This document shows, in pieces, positions 25,633 through 33,795 of a DNA stretch of 51,070 bases (the stretch's first letter is position 1; each line of letters opens with the position of its first letter). Position numbers and translations under genes: made by a program. The notes beneath the pieces are model-generated. The model saw only the letters and a program-made list of their open reading frames with translations. It did not search any database and was not told the DNA's origin. Origin of the DNA: a virus; IMG/VR virus record IMGVR_UViG_3300005096_000013, positions 1-51,070 of that record. One strand, 5' to 3'.

Positions 25633-28600
25633 ATGGCTGACCAAAAAGCTAGTGACCTCTACAGCTTCCCGATGAACAGCTATGACCGGGCAAGGTTGGC
25701 TTTTGCCAACGCTGCCCGTCTGGACTTGGATGGTACGGTAAGAGCTATCTTCCAGCCTACAACTCTGTCTCCCCAGCAACGAAAGTCATTCTCACAAGAA
25801 TACGCAGGAGACCCTCTGATGCAGGCGGTGGTAGATACTGCTACCAATCCCTTAGTCATTATCGGTGTTTTGCTTCATTTGAGATTTCCACTTCTTAAGG
25901 CTCATGAGATTTTCAAAATGAGGCACAGGGCTTCCCAGAGTTCCGGCCTGTCTTGGCTGGGCCGCAATATAAGTAACCTCATGTCGATATTGGATGACCG
26001 TCCTGACCTCTGGAAGATTATTTCAGGGGCTTCTAAACGAAGCAGGGGTTGGGTTCTTAATAATTATGAGCCAATCCAGAAGGCGTTCCAGACTGCCTTC
26101 ACTTCTAAGTTGGGGAGGGGACCTACTGAGGAAGAGCTTCATATCATCAGTCACATGGTGAAGGGGCATATGGAGCCTATGTCGGCGAAAGGTAACCGGC
26201 TATTCAACAATATACTGGGTACGACAGGTGTAAACCTTACAGGTAAGAGCATCCTCAATGCAGAAGCTATCAGGAAAATGCCTAGTTATGGGGCCATGCG
26301 TCATGTAGCTAATGTTGCCGGAGACCAGTTTAACAAGATGTGGGACACACTGGGTTCTGAGGAAGCTCAAGCAGTCCTCAAGGATGTACTGAAGAATCAT
26401 TATATTTATGACCCGGTAATTGGATTGGGCAGGAGTGTAAAGAGGGGGAAGATACAGCTAGGACGTAAACAGTCTAATTACCTACCGGAAATAATCAACT
26501 TGAATCCTAACAGCCTCTCTATGGAGACGCCGGATATTACACAATACTTGAAAGAGGTAGCTGCAAGGACAGGAGGTAAACAGTCAGTTTCCTCTCCGGT
26601 TGCAAAGAACTTACTGACAAGGGGGGTTAATCTTCCTGATATGGAAGAATTAGGAAGACTGGCAGATAAGGGGTTGGTTGACCCTGAAGTGTATAAAGCT
26701 ATGAAGGATTTCAAGGTAACTTATTCCGGTCAATTAGCACCTAAAATGAAGGAGATTTTTGCACATAGTCCTCTCTCTACATTGCAAAGGGACTTGACTA
26801 AGATGTTTGTAGAGGATTATCAGTTGAGTGAGGGAGTGGCGGAAGGGTTAACTTCTAGGGCTGCCTACCTTGCAAAGACAGAGGGTAGAGGCATTGCCTT
26901 ACAGGAGTTATTTGAACGGACTAAGTTAGTAGGCGAAGTCCCAGAATATAGGACTAGATTTGATGATGTATATGCCCGATATGTCCATGCGTCTGCACCC
27001 ACAGTAGGATGGACTCTGCCTCCTGAAGGAAGTCAAGCTAGCTACTTCAAGCAACTAGGCACCGGGATGCAGACTTTGGACCCTTTGCGGAAACAGATAA
27101 TCTCTGAGACCTACTTGCCTGTCCTGACGGGTCGTAAGACTGCACACCAGATTAGAACCCAGGCAATCTATCGAGATACCCGTCTGAGGTACTATGAAGT
27201 ACTACAAACTGATAAGGTTAAAAGACTGATGAGTCATATTCCGGGAGGAGAGAAGGCTCGGCAATATCTTTCAGAAAGTCTTTCACAGGCCAATACACCT
27301 ATAGACCCATACGCCCTCAACAGTAGGTTAGCTTCTTGGCTTTACTACGGGGCTTTGGGTTTTAACCCTAGCCCTGCCGCCAAAAATCTACTTCAGCCGG
27401 TTATTACTACTCTAAACGTCGTAGGGCCTCAATCTATGTCTGAAGGTCTCTCCACTCTGCTGCCTAAATTGCGAAAGATGAGGAGCATCTACAAGCAGAA
27501 GTTGGCGTCCGGGCTTGCAGCCGACATCGCAGATGAAGAAGCAAAGATGGAAGTGTTCCCTCGCTTCATGGCTGAAGACTTATCAATGCCTATGCTCCAA
27601 GATTTAACAGAAGGTTCCATAAATAAGCTCAGTACTGGAGCCCGGAGTATTATCCAGAAGGGCAAACAGGCTTCTATGAAGATGTTCAGTGCGACTGAAA
27701 CTTTGAACAGGCTCTGGACATGGGAGGCTGGGCTGGCCCATGCAAGACGGACTTCACCGGGTATCTTTACCGACCTGAAGACAGGAACCCTCAAAGACGA
27801 AGCCTACGAATTTGCAAGTAAGTTGGTCCATCAGACTCAGTTCCCTGGAGGTATCTTAGGAATACCTTCTGGTCTAGCCAATGTACCTCCACCTCTAAGA
27901 CAATTTATGCAGTTCCCCTTACGTATGGTGGACTATCTGAAATCGAGTTTGAGGTATGGTTCAGGAGTACCGGGGAAGCCCGGAGTGAATCTAGGTACTA
28001 TAGGCAGGACTATGGCCGCTAGCGGTGTAACCTATGAGGCAGCTAAACATCTCCTCAAGACCGACCTGAGCGGAGCCTTATTGTTCGGAGCCTTGCCTGC
28101 TCCCAGTTGGGAGGGTGCTCCATTCTATCCATTCCCGTTAGTCCCCCCAGCGGTGAGCATGGCAGGAAGTGCAGCCCAAGCGGTCTTATCGGGGGATTAC
28201 TCGCATTTAGGACAAGGCTTGGCGGTCGGTATGCCGGGCGGCCTTGCAGCGTATCGTGCTGCAAAGTATCTTTCACCTTACAAAGCAGATTACAGTCAGT
28301 ATTCTAAGACAGGGTTGATTCCCGTATATGACTCACAAGGTAAACTCATCCAGAATTTCACCCCTATCCAGTTGTTCGCTCGGTCAATCGGGATACGTAC
28401 TACCGACCAGACAACTCAGAATCAGTTGGCTGAATACCTTTTGAAACAACGAGATACTATCAGGGAGATTAGACGACAATTCTTAGAGGCTCTTTCACAT
28501 AACGATGTCGAGAAGGCTAGGAAGATACAAGAAGATTTCCGGCATCGCTACCCTGAACTGGGCCCGTTGAGAGTAAAGAAAACAGATTTGAAGGCTGTGA

Positions 28601-28761
28601 GCAACCGGCACCAGATGGATAGGGTGCAGCGTATCCTCTCCGGGCTCCCTGCTGCTTATCAACCGTTAATGAAAGAAGTGGTGGGGATGAGCCAGGCAGA
28701 GCAGACGGTGGGAATGATGGAGAATGGGGGGAGTCTAGGTCTTTTTCTTGGGCCTCGTTAA
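25633..28761 (+). CDS. Largest late protein: ejection-type internal virion protein
   Basis: A 1042-residue protein and the last rightward gene. It is mainly helical with hydrophobic segments (NPLVIIGVLLHLRFPLL near 75-91; SGALLFGALPAP near 820) and no lytic-transglycosylase or peptidase motif that I can see. Size and terminal position resemble the biggest ejection protein of podoviruses. Repeat copies at 27637 (Gly-Ala-Arg-Ser), 27975 (Lys-Pro-Gly-Val) and a weak one at 28635 lie within it, and a degenerate copy CACTCTGGGCTCC directly follows its stop. Confidence 0.55.
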   Translation: MADQKASDLYSFPMNSYDRARLAFANAARLDLDGTVRAIFQPTTLSPQQRKSFSQEYAGDPLMQAVVDTATNPLVIIGVLLHLRFPLLKAHEIFKMRHRASQSSGLSWLGRNISNLMSILDDRPDLWKIISGASKRSRGWVLNNYEPIQKAFQTAFTSKLGRGPTEEELHIISHMVKGHMEPMSAKGNRLFNNILGTTGVNLTGKSILNAEAIRKMPSYGAMRHVANVAGDQFNKMWDTLGSEEAQAVLKDVLKNHYIYDPVIGLGRSVKRGKIQLGRKQSNYLPEIINLNPNSLSMETPDITQYLKEVAARTGGKQSVSSPVAKNLLTRGVNLPDMEELGRLADKGLVDPEVYKAMKDFKVTYSGQLAPKMKEIFAHSPLSTLQRDLTKMFVEDYQLSEGVAEGLTSRAAYLAKTEGRGIALQELFERTKLVGEVPEYRTRFDDVYARYVHASAPTVGWTLPPEGSQASYFKQLGTGMQTLDPLRKQIISETYLPVLTGRKTAHQIRTQAIYRDTRLRYYEVLQTDKVKRLMSHIPGGEKARQYLSESLSQANTPIDPYALNSRLASWLYYGALGFNPSPAAKNLLQPVITTLNVVGPQSMSEGLSTLLPKLRKMRSIYKQKLASGLAADIADEEAKMEVFPRFMAEDLSMPMLQDLTEGSINKLSTGARSIIQKGKQASMKMFSATETLNRLWTWEAGLAHARRTSPGIFTDLKTGTLKDEAYEFASKLVHQTQFPGGILGIPSGLANVPPPLRQFMQFPLRMVDYLKSSLRYGSGVPGKPGVNLGTIGRTMAASGVTYEAAKHLLKTDLSGALLFGALPAPSWEGAPFYPFPLVPPAVSMAGSAAQAVLSGDYSHLGQGLAVGMPGGLAAYRAAKYLSPYKADYSQYSKTGLIPVYDSQGKLIQNFTPIQLFARSIGIRTTDQTTQNQLAEYLLKQRDTIREIRRQFLEALSHNDVEKARKIQEDFRHRYPELGPLRVKKTDLKAVSNRHQMDRVQRILSGLPAAYQPLMKEVVGMSQAEQTVGMMENGGSLGLFLGPR

Positions 28762-28774
28762 CACTCTGGGCTCC
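28761..28774 (+). repeat. Degenerate 14-bp repeat after the last late gene
   Basis: ACACTCTGGGCTCC overlaps the last base of the stop codon and differs at two positions from the consensus. It may be a decayed copy. Confidence 0.5.
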
Positions 28775-28786
28775 TTATAAAATACC

Positions 28787-28813
28787 GGAGGTAGGACACC
28801 GAGCCCTACCCCC
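28787..28813. terminator. Hairpin at the end of the late block
   Basis: GGAGGTAGG (28787-28795) pairs with CCTACCCCC (28805-28813) with a single mismatch across a nine-base loop. On the minus strand it is followed by GGTATTTTATAA, so it looks better as a terminator for leftward RNA; on the plus strand there is no T tract. Confidence 0.5.
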
Positions 28814-28852
28814 GATACGAAAGGAGCAAAAACCTTTTCCATTGCCTAGCAC

Positions 28853-28882
28853 GTTTCAATCCACGTCCTGTAAGAGGACGAC
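28853..28882. CRISPR. Solitary CRISPR-type repeat (candidate RNA anti-CRISPR)
   Basis: Thirty bases begin GTTTCAATCCACG and end CGAC, with CGTCCT and AGGACG forming a 6-bp stem around GTAAG. Read on the minus strand it ends GTGGATTGAAAC, whose ATTGAAAC is the 5' handle of type I-C, I-B and many type III repeats. There is only one unit: no second repeat, spacer array or cas gene occurs in the window. Single repeat units in phages are known to act as RNA-based anti-CRISPRs (Racr) by binding Cas proteins. It lies between convergent transcripts; leftward RNA would carry the functional strand and could stop at the hairpin 28787-28813. Confidence 0.7.
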
Positions 28883-28897
28883 AAAAATCTAAAAGTT

Positions 28898-29071
28898 GAG
28901 TTGACGAGTACTCCAGGAACATCCTGAAGATTGAGAGAAAACTTACGATGCTCTGATGTTTTACATCTAGGAACTGCAGTAATTTTCATTCTGCGGTTTG
29001 GATTCATTCATTTATAAGTCTCCATTTTTAATTTCTAGCATACGCTAAAAGGTAACATCACTCGTCAACTC
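28898..29071. repeat. 12-bp inverted repeat enclosing a structured segment
   Basis: GAGTTGACGAGT (28898-28909) and its complement ACTCGTCAACTC (29060-29071) could close a 150-base loop. Inside are CAGGA-ACA-TCCTG (28914-28926), GATG-TTTTA-CATC (28957-28969), and ACTGCAG with CTGCGGT (one wobble, about 28973-28997). The multi-hairpin layout beside the solitary CRISPR repeat suggests a structured RNA. The right arm also contains TTGACG on the minus strand, a possible -35 element. Confidence 0.45.
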
Positions 29072-29075
29072 TAAA

Positions 29076-29106
29076 AGGATGCTGGGTGGATGAGTCCCAA
29101 CATCCT
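29076..29106 (-). terminator. Hairpin terminator after the leftward early block
   Basis: AGGATG-C-TGGG and CCCA-A-CATCCT form a ten-pair stem with one mismatch, six bases beyond the lipoprotein stop codon. On the minus strand it is followed by TTTTA, a short T tract. It would end leftward early transcription before the solitary repeat, incompletely if read-through occurs. Confidence 0.6.
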
Positions 29107-29111
29107 CGGCT

Positions 29112-29540
29112 CTAGGCTTTGTCCGGCATAATAGGTTTAATCTTGGAACTTGCTGCCGCCTCCCTCTCCGCCTTCCGTAGCTCAGGGGCAATAGCAGTTG
29201 TCCAAACCTCTTTATTCTCGGACTTCACCTTCTCCAAGGCTTTCGCATGAGCCCTAGAACCTTTAGTCAGCCTAGCACTCCTTAAGCTAGCCCAACCTGC
29301 AAGTAACCATGGAACCGCGATAGCAAGTATTTCGTTCCATGGAGGGGGAAGAAAAGCACCCACTGCGGGAGCTATTTTCTCCGTGGCGCCTGCAATAGCG
29401 TCCCCCGTCTGCGTGACCTGCTGACTTAAACCCGTAGTCTCTGTACCTGAAGGGCTGGTATAAGTCTGGCAGCCGTAAAGGAACAGAAGAAGTACAAGGA
29501 TTAAGGAGAAGGTCAACAAATAAGACCGTCTGTTCTTCAT
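29112..29540 (-). CDS. Phage lipoprotein with a second hydrophobic segment
   Basis: A 142-residue protein with a type II signal peptide: basic start (MKNRRS), a leucine-rich core and a lipobox-like LYGC with the lipidated Cys at about residue 24. A second hydrophobic stretch (NEILAIAVPWLLAGWASL) follows near residues 69-86, then a charged helix. Lipid anchoring would place it in the inner or outer membrane. Roles could be superinfection exclusion or lysis (spanin-like); neither is shown. ATG 29540 has AAGGAG upstream. It is the last gene of the leftward block. Confidence 0.6.
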   Translation of the reverse strand: MKNRRSYLLTFSLILVLLLFLYGCQTYTSPSGTETTGLSQQVTQTGDAIAGATEKIAPAVGAFLPPPWNEILAIAVPWLLAGWASLRSARLTKGSRAHAKALEKVKSENKEVWTTAIAPELRKAEREAAASSKIKPIMPDKA

Positions 29541-29596
29541 ATCAATCTCCTTACAAGATACAATGGACTCAACAGACTATACCATTATAGCCCGAT

Positions 29597-29610
29597 GGAG
29601 CCCGGAGTCA
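29597..29610 (-). repeat. 14-bp repeat copy upstream of the lipoprotein gene
   Basis: GGAGCCCGGAGTCA differs at one position from the repeat. It lies across the end of the GroES-like gene and the gap before the lipoprotein gene. Confidence 0.75.
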
Positions 29611-30021
29611 ACCATTTTTTTTGTCAGGAATCCACTTCATCGTACCCAGTACGTCACTCTCTCGTATGAAAAGTAACGTAATCTTCCCAACCACAAGAGG
29701 TTGCCCGGCCATCCGACTCATCAATACGTAATCTCCTTCCTTGTAAAGTTTACATTCGGAGCCGATAGCCACTACTCTACCGTAAGGCATGGGTTCTTGG
29801 AAGGCATTGTCAGGCATAAAGATGCCTCCCTCTGTAACCTTACGTTGTTCAATTACCTGTACCATCAAGTAATAGGGAGAAGGCATAGGCACCGAAAGGT
29901 ATCCGGGTTCCCCTTTGGACTCCACAGGGATACTGTCGGGAGACTCCTTACGTTTAAGGGCAGCCTTCGCCGTCTTAAAATTCAAGGTTGATTTTCTGGA
30001 AGTCACTTTCTTTTTAGCCAT
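29608..30021 (-). CDS. GroES-like co-chaperonin (cpn10)
   Basis: A 137-residue protein whose C-terminal ~95 residues follow the cpn10 pattern: YYLMVQVIEQRKVTEGGIFM, then PYGRVVAIGSECKLYKEGDYV, then ITLLFIRESDVLGTM. In GroES these correspond to the first strand and mobile loop, the G-x-V-x-A-x-G strand and the E-S-D-I-L-A end. Such a protein would cap the host GroEL chamber and help fold the capsid, as T4 gp31 does. A basic 40-residue N-terminal extension (MAKKKVTSRKSTLNFKTAK) is atypical. ATG 30021 with AAAGGA is preferred to GTG 30060. Confidence 0.75.
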   Translation of the reverse strand: MAKKKVTSRKSTLNFKTAKAALKRKESPDSIPVESKGEPGYLSVPMPSPYYLMVQVIEQRKVTEGGIFMPDNAFQEPMPYGRVVAIGSECKLYKEGDYVLMSRMAGQPLVVGKITLLFIRESDVLGTMKWIPDKKNG

Positions 30022-30101
30022 ACGTACATCCTTTCGTAAAGGGTGGGAGCCCCGGCCCACATAGACCGAGACTCCCTATTGGAGATAATTAACTTGCGGG
30101 A

Positions 30102-30572
30102 CTAGAAGGGGTCTTGGCCTTTAACTTCTTCGTCAGCGTCGCCAAGGACTTCCAAGACGAACACATCAGGGATGTCCCGATTCTTGTTGGCACGTATCTT
30201 CACTTGAAGTAACTTGCCTACTACTTGGTCGAGGAGTTTGTCAGCCTTCTGAATGTCGTCAGGACACTCAGCACCTGTAGCCATATGAACCAGCGACTTG
30301 ATGTAACCGAAGTTCCAAGTAGCCGCCGAGGACATATACATGGGGAATTCGGCCCCTTGATACTCACCTTCCTCGATACACCTCAGTTGAAAACGCCATG
30401 AGGCATACTTGCTACCGTCTCTTTTTCTCTCTCTGACAGAGCGAACTATCCGGGTGAGGAGTACCACATAGGTTCCCGGCTCCGGGTAATTATCCGCTAC
30501 ACTCTCCGCTTCCGCAGCAAATACTGAATTTGCTTCCGCCAACACTTGATTAAAAACATCGGTCTGACTCAT
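30102..30572 (-). CDS. DUF669-like single-stranded DNA-binding protein
   Basis: A 156-residue protein with an OB-fold-like core (GTYVVLLTRIVRSVRERKRDG, WRFQLRCIEEGEYQG, LLQVKIRANKNRDIPDVFVLEV) and an acidic tail ending GQDPF. A short acidic tail with terminal Phe is the usual protein-interaction tip of SSB proteins. It lies beside a Sak4-like ATPase and a recombination nuclease, the usual neighbours of phage SSBs of this type. It would coat single-stranded DNA during replication and recombination. ATG 30572 has AAGGAG upstream. Confidence 0.65.
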   Translation of the reverse strand: MSQTDVFNQVLAEANSVFAAEAESVADNYPEPGTYVVLLTRIVRSVRERKRDGSKYASWRFQLRCIEEGEYQGAEFPMYMSSAATWNFGYIKSLVHMATGAECPDDIQKADKLLDQVVGKLLQVKIRANKNRDIPDVFVLEVLGDADEEVKGQDPF

Positions 30573-30625
30573 TTTTATTCTCCTTATTTTTACAGACCTT
30601 AGACGAAAGACTCTCCTGTAGAGTC

Positions 30626-31540
30626 TTAGAATACATTCTCATTCTTTCTCAAATCTTCTACTGATTTGTTATAAGCATCCTCAAATATCTTCCAGCCATT
30701 CAATCTTGGTAACTCCATGTCTGAAGGGATTTCTATCCTTTTCTTTCCCGGACATTGAGAAGAATCTCCGGGAGCCAAGACTCTGTACTTCTTCGTCTTA
30801 TTGATGGATTCCTCCCGGTACATGGTTTTACCCTTAAGAGTATATTTCTTTCTCACCTTCTCTACATAATCTTCCTCCTTTTCCATGATACCCAGTACAT
30901 AGTCGGTCTCTGCGACTATCATCTGGGCAACGGACGGGGCAAGACTGTACCGGTTAACAGTGTACTCCATACCACTAGCTGTTTTCCTTGTCTTTTCTAC
31001 AATGTGAGTTATAACTACCCAGCTATAACCCCAAAGAGTGAGCCTCTGCAATTCCTCTTGGCAGGTATTGCAAAGGATGGACCAACCCTTACCAGAAGCA
31101 CCATACTCCGTAATGGTTTTTAATCCTCGATTCCCTTCACTGTCGTACAGCTTGACCAATTCTTCATCTAGAAAGGGAAGTAGGTGGTCTAAAGGGTCAA
31201 AGGCTATACAATCGTATGTACGATTCGGCAGCTTGGCTTCTTCTTCCAGCTTGGCAATGATACGACGGTAGTGGGCCGGGCTGGTAGGCATAACCCAACT
31301 AGTTCTGGGGGAGGAAACAAATTTAGCCGAACCCTCTAAGCTGATGACTAAGCATCGAGGTCTGCTCATGATGAAGGTTGACTTACCCGCACCGGGAGGA
31401 CCTACAACCATCATCCTCAACTTAGTCGCGGGAGGAGGGTCGAAGCCTGTGGACACTCCCAGATTTTGCCAGCCAAGAGATACTGAAGGGGGCTTCGCCG
31501 GGTCAGTTTTTTGAAATACTTCCTGCTTCTCGGTACTCAT
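30626..31540 (-). CDS. Sak4-like RecA-fold ATPase (phage recombination)
   Basis: A 304-residue ATPase of the phage AAA_24/Sak4 type. Walker A GPPGAGKST is at residues 47-55; a Walker B-like CIAFDPLDHL follows near residue 112; the layout with a short N-terminal extension and a C-terminal beta region (YRVLAPGDSS) fits. Sak4 proteins are RecA-core single-strand annealing or exchange factors that work with an SSB. Both expected partners, the SSB-like protein downstream and a PD-(D/E)XK nuclease upstream, are adjacent. ATG 31540 has AAAGGAG upstream. Confidence 0.75.
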   Translation of the reverse strand: MSTEKQEVFQKTDPAKPPSVSLGWQNLGVSTGFDPPPATKLRMMVVGPPGAGKSTFIMSRPRCLVISLEGSAKFVSSPRTSWVMPTSPAHYRRIIAKLEEEAKLPNRTYDCIAFDPLDHLLPFLDEELVKLYDSEGNRGLKTITEYGASGKGWSILCNTCQEELQRLTLWGYSWVVITHIVEKTRKTASGMEYTVNRYSLAPSVAQMIVAETDYVLGIMEKEEDYVEKVRKKYTLKGKTMYREESINKTKKYRVLAPGDSSQCPGKKRIEIPSDMELPRLNGWKIFEDAYNKSVEDLRKNENVF

Positions 31541-31561
31541 AATTTGCTCCTTTCCGAAACC

Positions 31562-32719
31562 TTATTTACCTTCCGGCCTTACTGTAAATCGCTGGGCCAA
31601 CAACGAGGGCCACAACGCATAATTATACGTACACAAGTCCAAATATGGACAGGTCCGGCCATAGCTATCTGCACAGGAATGATGATTCCTGGGATAGTGT
31701 AAACCCAAACCTTCCTTTGTCAATGTCTCCCTCGTACTTCCAAGGAAGGCCATCCGCTTCAGCTTGTAGAGAAACTCATCCGGCAATATGGAGGAGTTTA
31801 CCCATCGAATGGAATACTGAGTGAAGACTTGCTTCCCTTTCTTTTCCTGCTCTTCATACCATTCAGTACATCTTGCTATATAGGCTCTCCAAGGGCTTTC
31901 ATACAGCCCATCTTTGTTGGAATCCTTCCCATTAGGACAGAACTTGATAGAGGGTTTGGCTATCACGTTCAACTTAAAGCCCGTCAACTTCTTCGGGTCC
32001 AAGCCTTGCGACTCCAACCAGCGGGCGCCCAACAATCTATACAGGAGACAGGCATCACTATAAGCATAGCCAGCTACAACGGCTTCAGGGGTAAAGCTGG
32101 TAGTTTTCCAATCCACAATCCAGAACTCCCCATCTTTAGTCTCCTCTATACGGTCTATTCTGCCTTGCACTAAGACGTACTCAGGATGCTTCGGGTCTAT
32201 AGGAAGTTTGATGTGAGCTTCTACTTCCTGTTCTACTGTAATAACCCTGCTGCCCATAGGCAGAGATACTTTGCGGTTCATAATCTCGGCCATCACGTGA
32301 GCTTTCTCGTAAGCCTGAGAGGTATCCCTCAGAGCCTTATCCAACCGACCGTCCAAGTCTCCTTCCCGCTCTATCTGATAAACAATATTATCTACAGACT
32401 TCTGGTATTCCTGCCCCACTATTACCCATTCACGGTAAGGCAATTCCATGAAACGGTGGAAATAAGTGCCGGTCTCCAGGGCTGGGGAAATAAAGGTCTG
32501 AGTAGGAAACAGTTTCAATCGAGACCTGTAGAGGTAACGTCGGGGACAACTGAAGTAAGCCCCAATATTGCTGGCCCGGACCGGAACAAAGAAGGGTTTG
32601 TACATGTCGTTGAGCCGGGCAAGCACAGTATCATATTTCACTCCGGGCTCCAACGATGCTCTGTCAACAAAGGGAAATGTCTGCTGACCGAGAACATCCC
32701 CCTGAGGAATCGCTTCCAT
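31562..32719 (-). CDS. PD-(D/E)XK nuclease with a probable Fe-S cluster (Cas4/AddB-like)
   Basis: A 385-residue nuclease of the RecB/Cas4 superfamily. Seen are SCPRRYLYRSRL (first cluster Cys) near residue 58, GTYFHRFME (the H of motif I), VQGRIDRIEETKDGEFWIVDWKTTS (D and E-x-K equivalents D, D-W-K), and a C-terminal CADSYGRTCPYLDLC with three Cys. This layout is that of PDDEXK_1 exonucleases that resect DNA ends. It starts the nuclease-Sak4-SSB set. An exact repeat copy at 32638 encodes Glu-Pro-Gly-Val near residue 25. ATG 32719 follows AAAGGAG. Confidence 0.8.
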   Translation of the reverse strand: MEAIPQGDVLGQQTFPFVDRASLEPGVKYDTVLARLNDMYKPFFVPVRASNIGAYFSCPRRYLYRSRLKLFPTQTFISPALETGTYFHRFMELPYREWVIVGQEYQKSVDNIVYQIEREGDLDGRLDKALRDTSQAYEKAHVMAEIMNRKVSLPMGSRVITVEQEVEAHIKLPIDPKHPEYVLVQGRIDRIEETKDGEFWIVDWKTTSFTPEAVVAGYAYSDACLLYRLLGARWLESQGLDPKKLTGFKLNVIAKPSIKFCPNGKDSNKDGLYESPWRAYIARCTEWYEEQEKKGKQVFTQYSIRWVNSSILPDEFLYKLKRMAFLGSTRETLTKEGLGLHYPRNHHSCADSYGRTCPYLDLCTYNYALWPSLLAQRFTVRPEGK

Positions 32720-32753
32720 CTCATTACTCCTTTCCAGAATAATTTATTGGAGG

Positions 32754-33728
32754 TTAAGAACCGCTATCAGTATAACCAAATACAGTAACAGTGAGAGTTG
32801 TTGAAGGGTCTCCAAACAGAGTTATACCTCGGCCACTCCCAATCTTGATGGGATGAGGAAACTCCAAGCAGCCGTCACCTTTACCTGTTAAAGGAATTTC
32901 TTCAAGTGCAGGCAGGGTATCCTTCTCACCTAAGGGGTCATCCGTTTTCCAGTTAGCACTACTGACTAGAGAGGCATTCCCCATGCCTGAAACTACACTC
33001 TCTATCGTAGCTCCTGTACCCTCCCCAAAGTTCCAAGCTGCCGACAAGTTTGTCTCGTCGCCCGAAAAAGCGTAAGGGTCTTGAACCAGTGTAGAAGCAG
33101 TTAATGAGGAGGCGATATAGATACCAAAAGGGCCGAGATATACGAGTATCCCTGTGGAGGCAGTCAAGTCGGTAGTGCCTCCAGTTATCGCACCTACTGA
33201 AGTTAAGGTACCCGATACCGTAGGGCTGTCCGCAACGCCATCGACATAAAGTACAGCGGTATCGTTTGTCCCGTCCCGATTCACAACTCCCATCAAAACA
33301 TGATGCCATGCCGAATTGGACAGTGAAGCAGTTCCGGTGATAGTAGCTGTATCAGTACCATCCCCTATAATTAACTGAATTTTCCCTGAAGATAACTTCA
33401 ATATATATTTATTATCTGCTCCATCATCCTTAGAAAAGAGAGAGGCTACAGAGTCAGAAGTCTTGAAATTAAAATCGAAAAGAAAATCAGAACTATTAGG
33501 CTTCAACGCCGCATTGTCTGCTTGTGTAAAAGTTTCTCCTGAGACTAAACCAAGTGAACCTGAACGGCAAATAGTCATTTTATTACCGGAAGCGGCGGGG
33601 TCAACCAGCAGGCCGGTCAAATAATGGCTTATCCCATGGGAAGCGGGGGCCAAGAAAGTAGCAGGGGATACAGTTAACGTCGCCGAAACAGGCCATCCGA
33701 TACTTGATTGGGGTTTACCGTAAGGCAT
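32754..33728 (-). CDS. LamG/concanavalin-A-like protein in the early block
   Basis: A 324-residue beta-rich protein. The central region follows the LamG pattern: FLFDFNFKTSDSVASLFSK, YILKLSSGKIQLIIGDG, SAWHHVLMGVVNRDG and TAVLYVDGVADSP, then a cohesin-like or decoration-like C-terminal part. These domains bind carbohydrates and usually occur in virion surface proteins. It is therefore odd that it lies between replication genes on the leftward strand. It could be a capsid decoration protein expressed early or late from its own promoter, or a secreted factor. ATG 33728 follows GAAAGGATG. Confidence 0.6.
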   Translation of the reverse strand: MPYGKPQSSIGWPVSATLTVSPATFLAPASHGISHYLTGLLVDPAASGNKMTICRSGSLGLVSGETFTQADNAALKPNSSDFLFDFNFKTSDSVASLFSKDDGADNKYILKLSSGKIQLIIGDGTDTATITGTASLSNSAWHHVLMGVVNRDGTNDTAVLYVDGVADSPTVSGTLTSVGAITGGTTDLTASTGILVYLGPFGIYIASSLTASTLVQDPYAFSGDETNLSAAWNFGEGTGATIESVVSGMGNASLVSSANWKTDDPLGEKDTLPALEEIPLTGKGDGCLEFPHPIKIGSGRGITLFGDPSTTLTVTVFGYTDSGS

Positions 33729-33795
33729 TTTAACATCCTTTCAAATTTAGAAATAAAGGAGGGAGGAGGCCAAGTCTCGCAGGCTTGTAACCTCC

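Noticed and set aside
28846-28989. Leftward 47-residue frame (MKITAVPRCKTSEHR...) that runs through the solitary CRISPR-like repeat
   Set aside because: There is no ribosome binding site and the frame length is within chance; translated CRISPR repeats are a known source of false small proteins.
32513-32545. GTTTCAATCGAGACCTGTAGAGG resembling the start and stem of the solitary repeat
   Set aside because: It is inside the PD-(D/E)XK nuclease gene, encodes a plausible conserved stretch (YLYRSRLK), lacks the hairpin and the CGAC end.
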